Assembly (NCBI GenBank): GCA_963977845.1
Contig: CAXBPZ010000016.1
Location: forward strand, 1 to 24,212
Direction: 5' to 3'
DNA length: 24,212 nt
From: Methylopumilus sp003533095
GTDB taxonomy: Bacteria > Pseudomonadota > Gammaproteobacteria > Burkholderiales > Methylophilaceae
Shown: positions 1-8,161 of the stretch, piece by piece
Layout: each line of letters begins with the position of its first letter
How positions within the stretch are numbered: the stretch's first letter is position 1
Notes under the pieces: generated by a model
Database searches by the model: none
What the model saw: the letters and a program-made list of their open reading frames with translations, nothing else
What the model was told of the DNA's origin: nothing
Made by a program: the position numbers and the translations under genes

Positions 1-818
<818 letters not shown>

Positions 819-836
819 AATCCAAAACTATTACTT

Positions 837-860
837 GATCCTTTCATTAAAGAAAGGATC
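837..860 (-). other. Perfect 9-bp hairpin just upstream of the 16S 5' end
   Basis: GATCCTTTC (837-845) and GAAAGGATC (852-860) are exact inverted repeats around a 6-nt loop, ATTAAA. The hairpin lies about 18 nt before the 16S 5' end and has no following U-run, so it is not an intrinsic terminator. It may be a local fold in the leader that guides 16S maturation. That role is inferred. Confidence 0.6.
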
Positions 861-977
861 GGTATATTGCATTTGCTTTATTAAATCTCAAATTCATTGA
901 TAAGGTTATTAGCCTAATAAATTAAGCTAAGTGTCTTGTCATAAATTTAAAAAGTGTAAAGCACTTATATTTTGAGA

Positions 978-1022
978 TCCTTAACAGCTCACAAAGTTTG
1001 ACCCTTGAGAGCTCGTTAAGGA
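978..1022 (-). other. Bulged 13-bp stem-loop in the rrn leader
   Basis: TCCTTAAC plus AGCTC (978-990) pairs with GAGCT (1009-1013) and GTTAAGGA (1015-1022), leaving one bulged base at 1014 and an 18-nt loop. It sits between boxA and the 16S start. Stable leader stems of this kind often take part in rRNA processing or antitermination. No U-tract follows it on the minus strand, so it is unlikely to be a terminator. Confidence 0.6.
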
Positions 1023-1066
1023 TTTGTCTTAAAACTATAAGCACCCACACTTATCAGTTGTTTATT

Positions 1067-1078
1067 TGTTAAAGAACG
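1067..1078 (-). promoter_or_regulatory. boxA antitermination site of the rrn leader
   Basis: The minus strand reads CGTTCTTTAACA, which matches the E. coli rrn boxA TGCTCTTTAACA at 10 of 12 positions. As RNA, boxA is bound by NusB-NusE (S10) and recruits the antitermination complex, which includes SuhB. It begins 11 nt after the tRNA-fMet 3' end. The match and the position before 16S make the call fairly secure. Confidence 0.8.
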
Positions 1079-1089
1079 GTATTTGATCT

Positions 1090-1166
1090 TGGTTGCGGGG
1101 ACAGGATTTGAACCTGTGACCTTCGGGTTATGAGCCCGACGAGCTGCCAGACTGCTCCACCCCGCG
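1090..1166 (-). tRNA. Initiator tRNA-fMet (CAU)
   Basis: The minus strand folds as a 77-nt tRNA starting CGCGGGG and ending CCCCGCAACCA, with the CCA encoded. Its anticodon is CAU. Two initiator marks are visible: an unpaired first base (C1 opposite A72) and three consecutive G-C pairs in the anticodon stem (GGG before and CCC after the loop CTCATAA). The T arm is GTTCAAATC. The gene lies between a strong promoter and the boxA of the rRNA leader, so it appears to be co-transcribed with the rRNA genes. A 70-codon open frame running through it (1016-1228) is not a real gene. Confidence 0.97.
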
Positions 1167-1198
1167 ATCGATCTGCATACATGACGCAGAGAGGTGAG

Positions 1199-1228
1199 AC
1201 TATAGCATCTTTTTTTGAGGGCTGTCAA
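1199..1228 (-). promoter_or_regulatory. Strong sigma-70 promoter for tRNA-fMet and probably the rrn operon
   Basis: The minus strand has a perfect -35 TTGACA (1223-1228), an 18-nt spacer and an extended -10 TGC-TATAGT (-10 at 1199-1204). Transcription should start near 1190-1192, about 25 nt before the tRNA. A C-rich stretch after the -10 (CTCACCTC) is the discriminator. No comparable promoter is seen between the tRNA and 16S, so this is probably the rrn promoter. It begins only 25 bp past the htpG stop. Confidence 0.8.
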
Positions 1229-1235
1229 ACTTATC

Positions 1236-1256
1236 TAGCCCTAAAATAGAGGGCTA
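1236..1256 (-). other. 7-bp hairpin containing the htpG stop codon
   Basis: TAGCCCT and AGGGCTA (1250-1256 and 1236-1242 on the minus strand) form a perfect 7-bp stem with a 7-nt loop, and the first arm begins with the htpG stop TAG. No U-run follows (the next bases are GATAAG), so it is at best a weak terminator. Transcripts from htpG could therefore run into the tRNA-rrn unit. Confidence 0.4.
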
Positions 1257-3143
1257 TTCGACTAAAAATTGGTTAATTTTCTTGACAAAAGCAACCGGGT
1301 CTTTCAGCTGACCACCCTCAGAAATCAACGCTTGATCAAAAATCACTTCAGCAAAATCATTGAAACGCGCTGAATCGCTTGTGTTTTCAAGCTTTTGAAT
1401 GAGCTTGTGTGTGGGATTAATTTCTAAAATCGGTTTTGTGTCCGGTGTTTTTTGTCCTGCAGCTTTAAGGAGACGCTCTAGATTGCCTGATAAATCATGC
1501 TCTCCAGCCACTAAGCATGCCGGTGAATCAGTCAAGCGATGTGTGACTTTTACTTCTTTCACTTTATCACCCAATGCTTTTTGAATTTTTTCAACGAGTG
1601 ACTTCGCATCTTTTTCAATTTTCTTTTTCTCTTCTTTTTCTTTTTCGTCTTCGAGTTTTCCTAAATCAAGATCGCCCTTCGCAATCGATTGCAATTTCTT
1701 TCCTTCAAATTCATTGAAGGTAGAAAGTAGCCACTCATCGACACGATCACTCAATAATAAAACTTCAATGCCCTTCTTCTTAAAAATTTCTAAGTGAGGG
1801 CTATGCTTTGCTGCCTCATAAGAATCAGCAGTGATATAGTAAATCGCTTCTTGTCCATCTTTCATGCGAGCCACATAATCTTTTAAAGAAACTACTTGTG
1901 CATCTGTTTCTTCGTGTGTGGAATTAAAGCGGAAAAGTTTAGATAATTTTTCTCGATTCTGAAAATCTTCACTGTGGCCTTCTTTCATAACCACACCAAA
2001 TTCTTTCCAGAATTTTTTATAGTCATCAGGTTTTTTTTCACTCATGTCTTCTAAAAGATCGAGTACTTTTTTCGTGGAGCCTGCTCGAATCGCTTCCACC
2101 TCTTTACTGTCTTGTAAAATTTCTCTGGAAACATTCAAAGGCAAATCGGCACTATCAATCACACCTTTAATAAAGCGTAAGTAATTTGGCATGAGTTTTT
2201 CTGAAGCTTCCATAATAAAAATACGCTTCACATAAAGTTTCACACCATGGTGTCGTTCGCGATCAAATAAATCGAATGGAGCCTTGGTGGGTATATAGAG
2301 GAGTGAAATATATTCTTGCTTACCTTCTATACGATTATGTGAGTATGTAAGTGGTGGTTCTTGATCGTATGAAAGGTTTTTATAAAACTCGTTATATTCT
2401 TCTTCTTTAATTTCATTTTTATTTCGAGCCCAAAGTGCTGAAGCCGCGTTGACTGTCTCATCTTCATCTGTAGGTACTTCTTCACCATCTTTCCATTCGG
2501 ATTTTTTCATGACGATAGGAAGTGTGATGTGATCTGAATATTTCTTGATAATACTTTTAAGTGTCCAGTCACTTAAGAATTCATCCTCATCTTTTTTAAG
2601 GTGCAAGATGATGTCAGTACCTCGCGCATCTTTTTCTACTTCGCTAATCGTGTATTCACCCTCACCTTGAGATTCCCACTGAATGCCTTCTGAAGTGCCT
2701 GCGCGTCTTGTGATCACAGTGACCTTGTCGGCAATGATGAATGACGAATAAAAGCCCACACCAAACTGACCAATGAGGTTAGCGTCTTTGGCTTGATCCC
2801 CTGTTAGGTTGTTCAAGAATTCCTTCGTGCCTGATCTTGCAATCGTACCGATATTACTAATCACCTCATCTCGACTCATACCAATGCCATTGTCAGAAAT
2901 GGTTAAGGTGCGTTTCTTTTTATCAAAACTTAATCTAATTTTTAATTCAGAATCTTTTTCGTAAAGGTTTGCATCCTTAAGTGCTTCGAAACGCAATTTA
3001 TCTGCGGCATCACTTGCATTTGAAATAAGCTCTCGAATCACGATTTCCTTATTACTATATAAAGAGTGAATCATGAGATGGAGAAGCTGTTTTACTTCCG
3101 CTTGGAAGACTAATTTTTCAGATGCATTTTCTTTTGTGGCCAT
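1254..3143 (-). CDS. htpG: Chaperone protein HtpG (bacterial Hsp90)
   Basis: HtpG is the cytoplasmic ATP-dependent Hsp90 chaperone, a homodimer that remodels client proteins, often with DnaK. The 629 residues match the usual length. The N-terminal GHKL ATPase motifs are clear: the catalytic Glu and Asn in RELISNASDAADK (37-49), DNGIGM (84-89) and the lid motif GQFGVGFYS (125-133). The middle domain and a charged Lys/Glu linker-like stretch follow, then the C-terminal dimerisation domain. The ATG start has AAGG 10 nt upstream. A sigma-32 promoter lies in the 88-nt gap after tcdA, so the gene is probably a separate heat-shock unit. It ends just before the promoter of tRNA-fMet. Confidence 0.98.
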   Translation of the reverse strand: MATKENASEKLVFQAEVKQLLHLMIHSLYSNKEIVIRELISNASDAADKLRFEALKDANLYEKDSELKIRLSFDKKKRTLTISDNGIGMSRDEVISNIGTIARSGTKEFLNNLTGDQAKDANLIGQFGVGFYSSFIIADKVTVITRRAGTSEGIQWESQGEGEYTISEVEKDARGTDIILHLKKDEDEFLSDWTLKSIIKKYSDHITLPIVMKKSEWKDGEEVPTDEDETVNAASALWARNKNEIKEEEYNEFYKNLSYDQEPPLTYSHNRIEGKQEYISLLYIPTKAPFDLFDRERHHGVKLYVKRIFIMEASEKLMPNYLRFIKGVIDSADLPLNVSREILQDSKEVEAIRAGSTKKVLDLLEDMSEKKPDDYKKFWKEFGVVMKEGHSEDFQNREKLSKLFRFNSTHEETDAQVVSLKDYVARMKDGQEAIYYITADSYEAAKHSPHLEIFKKKGIEVLLLSDRVDEWLLSTFNEFEGKKLQSIAKGDLDLGKLEDEKEKEEKKKIEKDAKSLVEKIQKALGDKVKEVKVTHRLTDSPACLVAGEHDLSGNLERLLKAAGQKTPDTKPILEINPTHKLIQKLENTSDSARFNDFAEVIFDQALISEGGQLKDPVAFVKKINQFLVE

Positions 3144-3188
3144 AATGAATTACCTTTTAAAAAAAATTAATGTGGGATGAGGCTTAAA

Positions 3189-3214
3189 ATGGGGATAAAC
3201 ATTTAAATTTCAAG
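3189..3214 (-). promoter_or_regulatory. Sigma-32 (RpoH) heat-shock promoter of htpG
   Basis: The minus strand reads CTTGAA (3209-3214), a 14-nt spacer, then CCCCATTT (core CCCCAT 3189-3194). This matches the RpoH consensus CTTGAA/CCCCAT in both elements with normal spacing. It lies 45 nt before the htpG start. htpG is a classic RpoH target in E. coli, which supports the call. Confidence 0.85.
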
Positions 3215-3231
3215 AGTAACAAAAAAACTTA

Positions 3232-3981
3232 TTAGAGTAATTTCTTTAAAGCGAGTGATGCTGCCATAAATCCAAAAGTAGCTGTAACCATCACACTCGA
3301 ACCATATCCACCGCAATGAAGGCCTGTGAGCGCTTCATCGGTTTCACAAGCTTCATTAGGCTTTATCATGACTTCATCTGTAAAGACGACATCAATGCCT
3401 ACCTTTTGGGATTCTTTGAGTGCTAAAGCTTTTTTGACATCATGACGAATTTTGGCAGTGAGCCTATCACCATGCGTCAAACTTAAATCAGCTATTTTAA
3501 TCAATGAAGGATCTATACGACCACCAGCACCGCCTGTCATCACCAGTGGGATTTTTTTTGTCAAAGCATGAAGCGCTAGATTGACTTTAATAGTTGCTTG
3601 ATCAATCGCATCGATGACCACATCCATTTCAGTTTTAATGTATGTTTCTATATTTTCATTGGAGATAAAATCATCCACGATATGAACATGGCATTGAGGA
3701 TTAATTTCTAAAATTCTTTCTTTCATCGCCAACACTTTCGATTTCCCGAGCGAGCTACTCAATGCATGAATTTGTCGATTAATATTTGATTCCGCAATAT
3801 GGTCTAAATCAATAAGTGTGATTTGACCGATAGCATTTCGTGCCAAAGCTTCAGCTGCCCAAGAACCCACGCCACCGATACCGACGACACAGACATGTGC
3901 CTTCTGAAAAATATCTAATGCTTTTTTTCCATAGAGACGCTCAACTCCGCTAAAGCGTCGACTAAAATCAATAGCTTCCAT
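3232..3981 (-). CDS. tcdA: tRNA threonylcarbamoyladenosine dehydratase TcdA
   Basis: TcdA (CsdL/YgdL) belongs to the E1-like ThiF/MoeB superfamily and converts t6A37 of ANN-decoding tRNAs into the cyclic form ct6A using ATP. The ATP-binding loop GIGGVGSW is at residues 34-41, followed by a Rossmann-type strand LIDLDHI and the family signature SNINRQIHAL (65-74). A C-terminal LHCGGYGSS segment also fits TcdA better than MoeB or ThiF. At 249 residues it has a normal length. It starts 8 nt after acpS ends and appears to be the last gene of the lepA-lepB operon. An E1-like enzyme with another substrate is possible but less likely. Confidence 0.9.
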   Translation of the reverse strand: MEAIDFSRRFSGVERLYGKKALDIFQKAHVCVVGIGGVGSWAAEALARNAIGQITLIDLDHIAESNINRQIHALSSSLGKSKVLAMKERILEINPQCHVHIVDDFISNENIETYIKTEMDVVIDAIDQATIKVNLALHALTKKIPLVMTGGAGGRIDPSLIKIADLSLTHGDRLTAKIRHDVKKALALKESQKVGIDVVFTDEVMIKPNEACETDEALTGLHCGGYGSSVMVTATFGFMAASLALKKLL

Positions 3982-3989
3982 TTTATTTT

Positions 3990-4367
3990 CTAAGACTCGA
4001 GAACCACAAAGGCAGTCGCAATATTCTTTTCATCTGAAATAGAAATATGCTGACTTAAGATGTTTTTTTCTTTTAAGTAATTTTTTAATTCTTCATCAAA
4101 TTCTAAGATAGGCTTTCCTAAATCATCATGCCCTACAATAATATTTTGAAATCGGACAGGTGATCTAAAGCCAGTGCCCAGTGCTTTTGCAAAAGCTTCT
4201 TTGGCCGCAAAGCGTTTTGCTAAGAAACGCGATTGCGTAGAGGACTTTAAATAACTCTCGAATTCGGAATCACTTAATATACGACGCGCAAAAGTATTGC
4301 CAAATTTTTCAATAGACTCATGAATCCGCGACACTTCAACCACATCAGTACCAATACCAAAAATCAT
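3990..4367 (-). CDS. acpS: Holo-[acyl-carrier-protein] synthase
   Basis: AcpS transfers 4'-phosphopantetheine from CoA to the serine of acyl carrier protein, switching on fatty acid synthesis. At 125 residues it has the usual length. The Mg-binding residues are visible as Asp8 in GIGTDVVEVSRI and Glu57 in RFAAKEAFAKALGTG (52-66). It lies 18 nt after pdxJ, an adjacency common in Proteobacteria. No strong ribosome binding site is seen ahead of the ATG, so translation may depend on coupling to pdxJ. Confidence 0.97.
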   Translation of the reverse strand: MIFGIGTDVVEVSRIHESIEKFGNTFARRILSDSEFESYLKSSTQSRFLAKRFAAKEAFAKALGTGFRSPVRFQNIIVGHDDLGKPILEFDEELKNYLKEKNILSQHISISDEKNIATAFVVLES

Positions 4368-4385
4368 AATAGGATTATCTTTTTT

Positions 4386-5117
4386 TTATAAATTATTGGA
4401 GTAAGTACGTAATAGTAATTTCATCTCACGCACTGCGTTATCCCAACCCACAAATAATGCATGCGACACAATCGCATGGCCGATATTAAGTTCTTCAATA
4501 CCCGAAATCCCTGCAATGAGGTTCACATTGTGATAATGAAGACCATGTCCTGCGTTCACAACCAGCCCCAGTGATAGTGCGTGATCTACTGCATCTTTCA
4601 CACGCTTAAACTCTTTTTGTTTTGTGATCTCGTCTTCTGCATCCGCATAACTCCCGGTATGAATTTCAATGACAGGTGCACCCATCTTTTTTGCTAAATC
4701 AATATCTTTTAAGTCAGGGGCAATAAAAAGGGATACGCGACTGCCTTGTGCTAAAAGCGTTTGAGTTGCACGATAAAGATGATCGTAAGATTCTTTAATA
4801 TTTAATCCACCTTCTGTGGTTCGCTCTTCACGTCTTTCAGGAACAATACAGACGTCTTGAGGTTTTACTTGAGATGCAATCGCAATCATTTCATCGGTGG
4901 CTGCTAATTCTAAATTCATTTTTGTTTGAAGGAGCGGTCTGATCGCGAAGATATCCTCATCTTGCATATGACGGCGATCTTCACGAAGATGAAGCGTGAT
5001 GCTATCAGCACCTGCTTGTTCAGCACGAAGGGCTGCCTCGACAACACTTGGATACTTGGTTCCACGTGCTTGACGTAAAGTTGCTACATGATCAATATTA
5101 ATTCCGAGCTTAATCAT
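4386..5117 (-). CDS. pdxJ: Pyridoxine 5'-phosphate synthase PdxJ
   Basis: PdxJ condenses 3-amino-2-oxopropyl phosphate with 1-deoxyxylulose 5-phosphate to give pyridoxine 5'-phosphate, the last ring-forming step of the DXP-dependent vitamin B6 pathway. The protein starts MIKLGINIDHVATLRQARGT, the family N-terminus. Other family motifs are AGADSITLHLREDRRH, VPERREERTTEGG, VNAGHGLHYHN and ELNIGHAIVSHALF. I chose the ATG at 5117 because AAGGA lies 7-8 nt before it and the conserved sequence begins there. A longer start at 5141 would add eight unconserved residues and overlap recO. This gives 243 residues, a normal length. The gap from recO is only 4 nt. PLP made by this pathway is the cofactor of the two desulfurases later in the window. 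Confidence 0.96.
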   Translation of the reverse strand: MIKLGINIDHVATLRQARGTKYPSVVEAALRAEQAGADSITLHLREDRRHMQDEDIFAIRPLLQTKMNLELAATDEMIAIASQVKPQDVCIVPERREERTTEGGLNIKESYDHLYRATQTLLAQGSRVSLFIAPDLKDIDLAKKMGAPVIEIHTGSYADAEDEITKQKEFKRVKDAVDHALSLGLVVNAGHGLHYHNVNLIAGISGIEELNIGHAIVSHALFVGWDNAVREMKLLLRTYSNNL

Positions 5118-5121
5118 TGTC

Positions 5122-5838
5122 TTATCCTTGTAAGTCGACAAAAAGCTGTTTTGAATGAAGCGGTTTGTCGCCTAAATAAAAACCAAGTAAATAACGCATT
5201 AATTGCTTACTTTGTTGCTGCGTTTCTTTATCGATATACTGATCGCTTGCCATATCAAGCAAAGTTTTGCCTAAGACTTTAATACCACGATCGGTTTTTG
5301 TTAAATCACACGCGCCATATTCGGCTTCATAGCGATATATTTTATCAGGGATAATTGGATTTGAATCTTCATCCTGATCTAAAGTGACCGCATAACCTAA
5401 AGCTTGTAAAAGTTTTAATTCGAAGCGACGTAAAGTAATAGTGAGTTCACGACCTTCACTGAGAGCCAAAATCGTTTCATGATAAAAATGAAAGAGTTCG
5501 GTATGAGGTTCATCTCTGGGTAATAAACGTATCATCAATTCATTAAGATAAAAACCGCACATCAGTGCATCACCTTCTAGGATCGTAAGTTTTTCACACC
5601 ACTCCAATCCATTTAAGCTTTTCAGTTCAGATTTTCCTGACCAGTTAGCAAGAAGGACTTGAAAGGATTGAAGCATGCCCCGGATCGATGATCGAGGACG
5701 ACGAGCCCCCTTGGCAACCACCGGAATACGGCCAAATTTTTCTGAAAAAATTTCTGCGATTAAACTTGTTTCTTTGAAAGGATAGGTATGTAAGATATAC
5801 ACACGCTGATTTTCTTGACGATGATTTGGCGTTGCCAT
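5122..5838 (-). CDS. recO: DNA repair protein RecO
   Basis: RecO works with RecR and RecF to load RecA onto SSB-coated single-stranded DNA in gap repair. The 238 residues have an N-terminal OB-fold (VYILHTYPFKETSLIAEIF, then GRIPVVAKGARRPRSS near 37-52) and a helical part with the FYLNEL motif near 96-101, as in the family. I see no four-cysteine zinc motif, as in many proteobacterial RecO proteins. It follows era by 8 nt, the conserved rnc-era-recO order, and its end carries the ribosome binding site of pdxJ. Confidence 0.95.
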   Translation of the reverse strand: MATPNHRQENQRVYILHTYPFKETSLIAEIFSEKFGRIPVVAKGARRPRSSIRGMLQSFQVLLANWSGKSELKSLNGLEWCEKLTILEGDALMCGFYLNELMIRLLPRDEPHTELFHFYHETILALSEGRELTITLRRFELKLLQALGYAVTLDQDEDSNPIIPDKIYRYEAEYGACDLTKTDRGIKVLGKTLLDMASDQYIDKETQQQSKQLMRYLLGFYLGDKPLHSKQLFVDLQG

Positions 5839-5846
5839 TTAAAAAC

Positions 5847-6734
5847 TCAAAGACCTAATGATTTTAAAACACGCTGGTCTGTTGACCAGCCACTTTTGAC
5901 TTTCACCCACGTTTCTAGCCACACCTTGCCACCGAAAAGTTCTTCCATATCCTGTCTTGCCTCGGTTGAAATTTGCTTTAACTTTTCACCCTCTTTACCA
6001 ATCAGCATGGGTTTTTGACTTTCTTTATCCACAATGATGGCAGCAAAGATACGACGAAGATTACCTTCTACTTCAAATTTTTCAATTTCTACTGCAATCG
6101 CATAAGGCACTTCTTGTCCGGTTAAACGAAAAACTTTTTCTCGGATAATTTCAGAAGCTAAAAATCGCTCACTCTTATCGGTAATTTCATCTTCACCGTA
6201 AATAAAAGGTTGTTCAGGTAAATAATCACGCACCGTTGATAAAAGATGATCTAAGTGAGTATTTTTTTTAGCGGAAACAGGTACCATGGCTTTAAAGTGG
6301 TATGACTCACTCATCGTTTTAATTTCTTTTAAAAGTGCATTTTTATCTTTCATTAAATCCACTTTATTCATCACTAAAATCGTTGGACGATCTTTAGGAA
6401 TAAGCTTCATCACAGCCTGATCTTCTTCGGTCATGCCGCGAGATTCAATCACAAAAAGAACGACATCGACATCACTCAACACTTGATTGACTGTTTTATT
6501 TAAACCTTTATTCATAAGATTTAAATATTTCAATTGAAATCCGGGTGTATCTATAAAAAGAAATTGGGTGTCATCAATTGTTTGAATGCCTAATAATTGA
6601 TAACGAGTGGTCTGTGCTTTTTTGGAAGTAATACTAATCTTACTGCCGACTAAATAATTTAATAGTGTTGATTTACCTACGTTCGGTCGTCCCACAATCG
6701 CAATCGTGCCACAACGTGTTTTTTTATCAGTCAC
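5847..6734 (-). CDS. era: GTPase Era (16S rRNA and 30S assembly)
   Basis: Era is a GTPase that binds the 3' end of 16S rRNA and helps mature the 30S subunit. Its G motifs are clear: G1 GRPNVGKS (15-22), G3 DTPG (62-65) and G4 NKVD (123-126). The C-terminal KH domain includes GKEGEKLKQISTEARQDME and ends WVKVKSGWS. At 295 residues it has a normal length. The start is GTG at 6732-6734, immediately after the rnc stop with no base between, so translation is probably coupled to rnc. Confidence 0.98.
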   Translation of the reverse strand: MTDKKTRCGTIAIVGRPNVGKSTLLNYLVGSKISITSKKAQTTRYQLLGIQTIDDTQFLFIDTPGFQLKYLNLMNKGLNKTVNQVLSDVDVVLFVIESRGMTEEDQAVMKLIPKDRPTILVMNKVDLMKDKNALLKEIKTMSESYHFKAMVPVSAKKNTHLDHLLSTVRDYLPEQPFIYGEDEITDKSERFLASEIIREKVFRLTGQEVPYAIAVEIEKFEVEGNLRRIFAAIIVDKESQKPMLIGKEGEKLKQISTEARQDMEELFGGKVWLETWVKVKSGWSTDQRVLKSLGL

Positions 6735-7418
6735 TTAATTCAACTCCAACATCAACTGATAAGCTTTCGATGCAGCTTCTTGTTCTGCAATACGTCGGCT
6801 ATTTCCCACACCTTGTGTTTTAATATTTGATTTTTTAATTAAGCACTCAATCGTAAAAGTTTGACTGTGTGCCTCACCTTCGATGGATACGACTGTATAT
6901 ATAGGCAAATCACTCTTTTTACTTTGTAATAATTCTTGCAATAAGGTTTTAGCATCTTTTTGAATTAATTTTGGATCAATCTCATTTAATTGCATATCAA
7001 AAAAACGTAATACAAATTGCTGGGCAGATTCAATACCACCATCCAAATAAATCGCACCGATGATCGATTCAAAAGTGTCTGCAAGAATTGATGGGCGACG
7101 CCATCCTGCACTTTTAAGTTCACCTTCGCCTAGTCGAATGAAATCACCCAACCCAATGGATAAAGCAATATGACTTAAAGAACTCTCTTTGACAAGTTGC
7201 GCGCGTAAGCGGCTTAAATCGCCTTCATCGATACGCGGGAATCTTTTATAAAGTTCGTTAGCGATTAAAAAACTTAATACGCTATCACCCAAAAATTCAA
7301 GGCGTTCATTATGTTGGCTAGAAAAACTGCGATGTGTGAGCGCCATGATCATTAATGAAGGATCATGAAATGTGTAATGAATGATCCTACTTAGCGAGGC
7401 TTGGCGCTCTTTATCCAT
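6735..7418 (-). CDS. rnc: Ribonuclease III
   Basis: RNase III cleaves double-stranded RNA, including the stems that release 16S and 23S rRNA from the rrn transcript. The catalytic signature ERLEFLGDSVL is at residues 38-48 (metal ligands Glu41 and Asp45), with Asp114 and Glu117 in DTFESIIGAIYLDGG. A double-stranded RNA-binding domain covers about 153-225. At 227 residues it has a normal length. The start codon shares its A with the lepB stop (TAATG). Its likely substrate, the rrn leader and processing stem, begins in the same window. Confidence 0.98.
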   Translation of the reverse strand: MDKERQASLSRIIHYTFHDPSLMIMALTHRSFSSQHNERLEFLGDSVLSFLIANELYKRFPRIDEGDLSRLRAQLVKESSLSHIALSIGLGDFIRLGEGELKSAGWRRPSILADTFESIIGAIYLDGGIESAQQFVLRFFDMQLNEIDPKLIQKDAKTLLQELLQSKKSDLPIYTVVSIEGEAHSQTFTIECLIKKSNIKTQGVGNSRRIAEQEAASKAYQLMLELN

Positions 7419-8161
7419 TAATGAACGATGGTACCAATACGTTTAAATTCGCCGAAGTTAAACCAAATAAAGAAAGCACGGCCGACTAAATTATGCTCAG
7501 GTACAAAACCCCAAACACGACTATCTGCACTATTGTCTCGGTTGTCACCAAAAGCAAGATAGTGTCCTTTAGGAACATTAAATTTAAAATCTTCACCTGG
7601 TAAATCATGAATCAGTATTGAATGATTGACATCCCCTAATGCCTCTTTGAATTCTTTGGCTTCAATATGATGAATTTCATTCATGACATAAGGATATTTA
7701 TCTACAAATGTTTGTTCCATTTTTTTACCATTAATAAAAAGTGTTTTACTCTTATATTCAATCACATCCCCTGGAAGACCGACCACACGCTTAATATAAT
7801 CAATCGAAGGCTTGGGTGGATAATGGAACACAAAAACGTCACCTCGTTTAGGCTCACCCACTTCTATCATAGTGTAGTTGAGAATAGGCACTCGCAATCC
7901 ATAACTAAATTTGTTTACTAAAATAAAGTCTCCTGCCAAAAGTGTGGGCATCATAGAACCTGAAGGAATTTTAAAAGGCTCTGCAATAAATGAACGAATA
8001 AAGAAGACTAAAAAAATTACCGGAAAAAAACTTTTTGAATATTCAACCAGTATGGGATCTTTTACATTCGCTGCTCTTTTTTTTCGAAGCACAAAAATAT
8101 CAAGCAGCCAAATGAAACCTGTGACTGTTAAAACAATAACCATGATTAAAGCAAAAATCAT
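7418..8161 (-). CDS. lepB: Signal peptidase I
   Basis: LepB is the inner-membrane protease that removes signal peptides from exported proteins such as MucD and RseB. Two N-terminal membrane segments are visible (about 2-22 and 45-58). The catalytic serine is Ser69 in PSGSMMPTLLAGD and the general-base lysine is Lys124 in YIKRVVGLPGD. The family box GDNRDNSADSRVWGFVP lies near the C-terminus. At 247 residues it is compact compared with the 324-residue E. coli enzyme but normal for Betaproteobacteria. Its ATG overlaps the lepA stop by 4 nt (ATGA). Confidence 0.98.
   Translation of the reverse strand: MIFALIMVIVLTVTGFIWLLDIFVLRKKRAANVKDPILVEYSKSFFPVIFLVFFIRSFIAEPFKIPSGSMMPTLLAGDFILVNKFSYGLRVPILNYTMIEVGEPKRGDVFVFHYPPKPSIDYIKRVVGLPGDVIEYKSKTLFINGKKMEQTFVDKYPYVMNEIHHIEAKEFKEALGDVNHSILIHDLPGEDFKFNVPKGHYLAFGDNRDNSADSRVWGFVPEHNLVGRAFFIWFNFGEFKRIGTIVH

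Larger units (their letters stand above)
819..1089 (-). promoter_or_regulatory. rRNA operon leader between tRNA-fMet and 16S
   Basis: These 271 nucleotides hold no gene. On the minus strand they carry a boxA antitermination element just after the tRNA, then two strong hairpins (978-1022 and 837-860) before the 16S start. I find no convincing sigma-70 promoter here, so the rRNA transcript probably starts upstream of the tRNA. The leader is AT-rich, as is normal for rrn leaders, and probably includes the strand that pairs with sequence after the 16S to form the RNase III processing stem. That partner is outside the window. Confidence 0.7.

Noticed and set aside
837..860. Perfect hairpin as a possible transcription terminator
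   Set aside because: It lies inside the rrn leader just before 16S and lacks a U-tract on the minus strand; termination here would abolish rRNA synthesis.
1016..1228. 70-codon open frame on the minus strand
   Set aside because: It runs through the tRNA-fMet gene, its promoter and boxA; it is a chance frame.
5118..5141. Upstream ATG for pdxJ at 5141
   Set aside because: It adds eight unconserved residues, overlaps recO, and lacks the ribosome binding site that the ATG at 5117 has.
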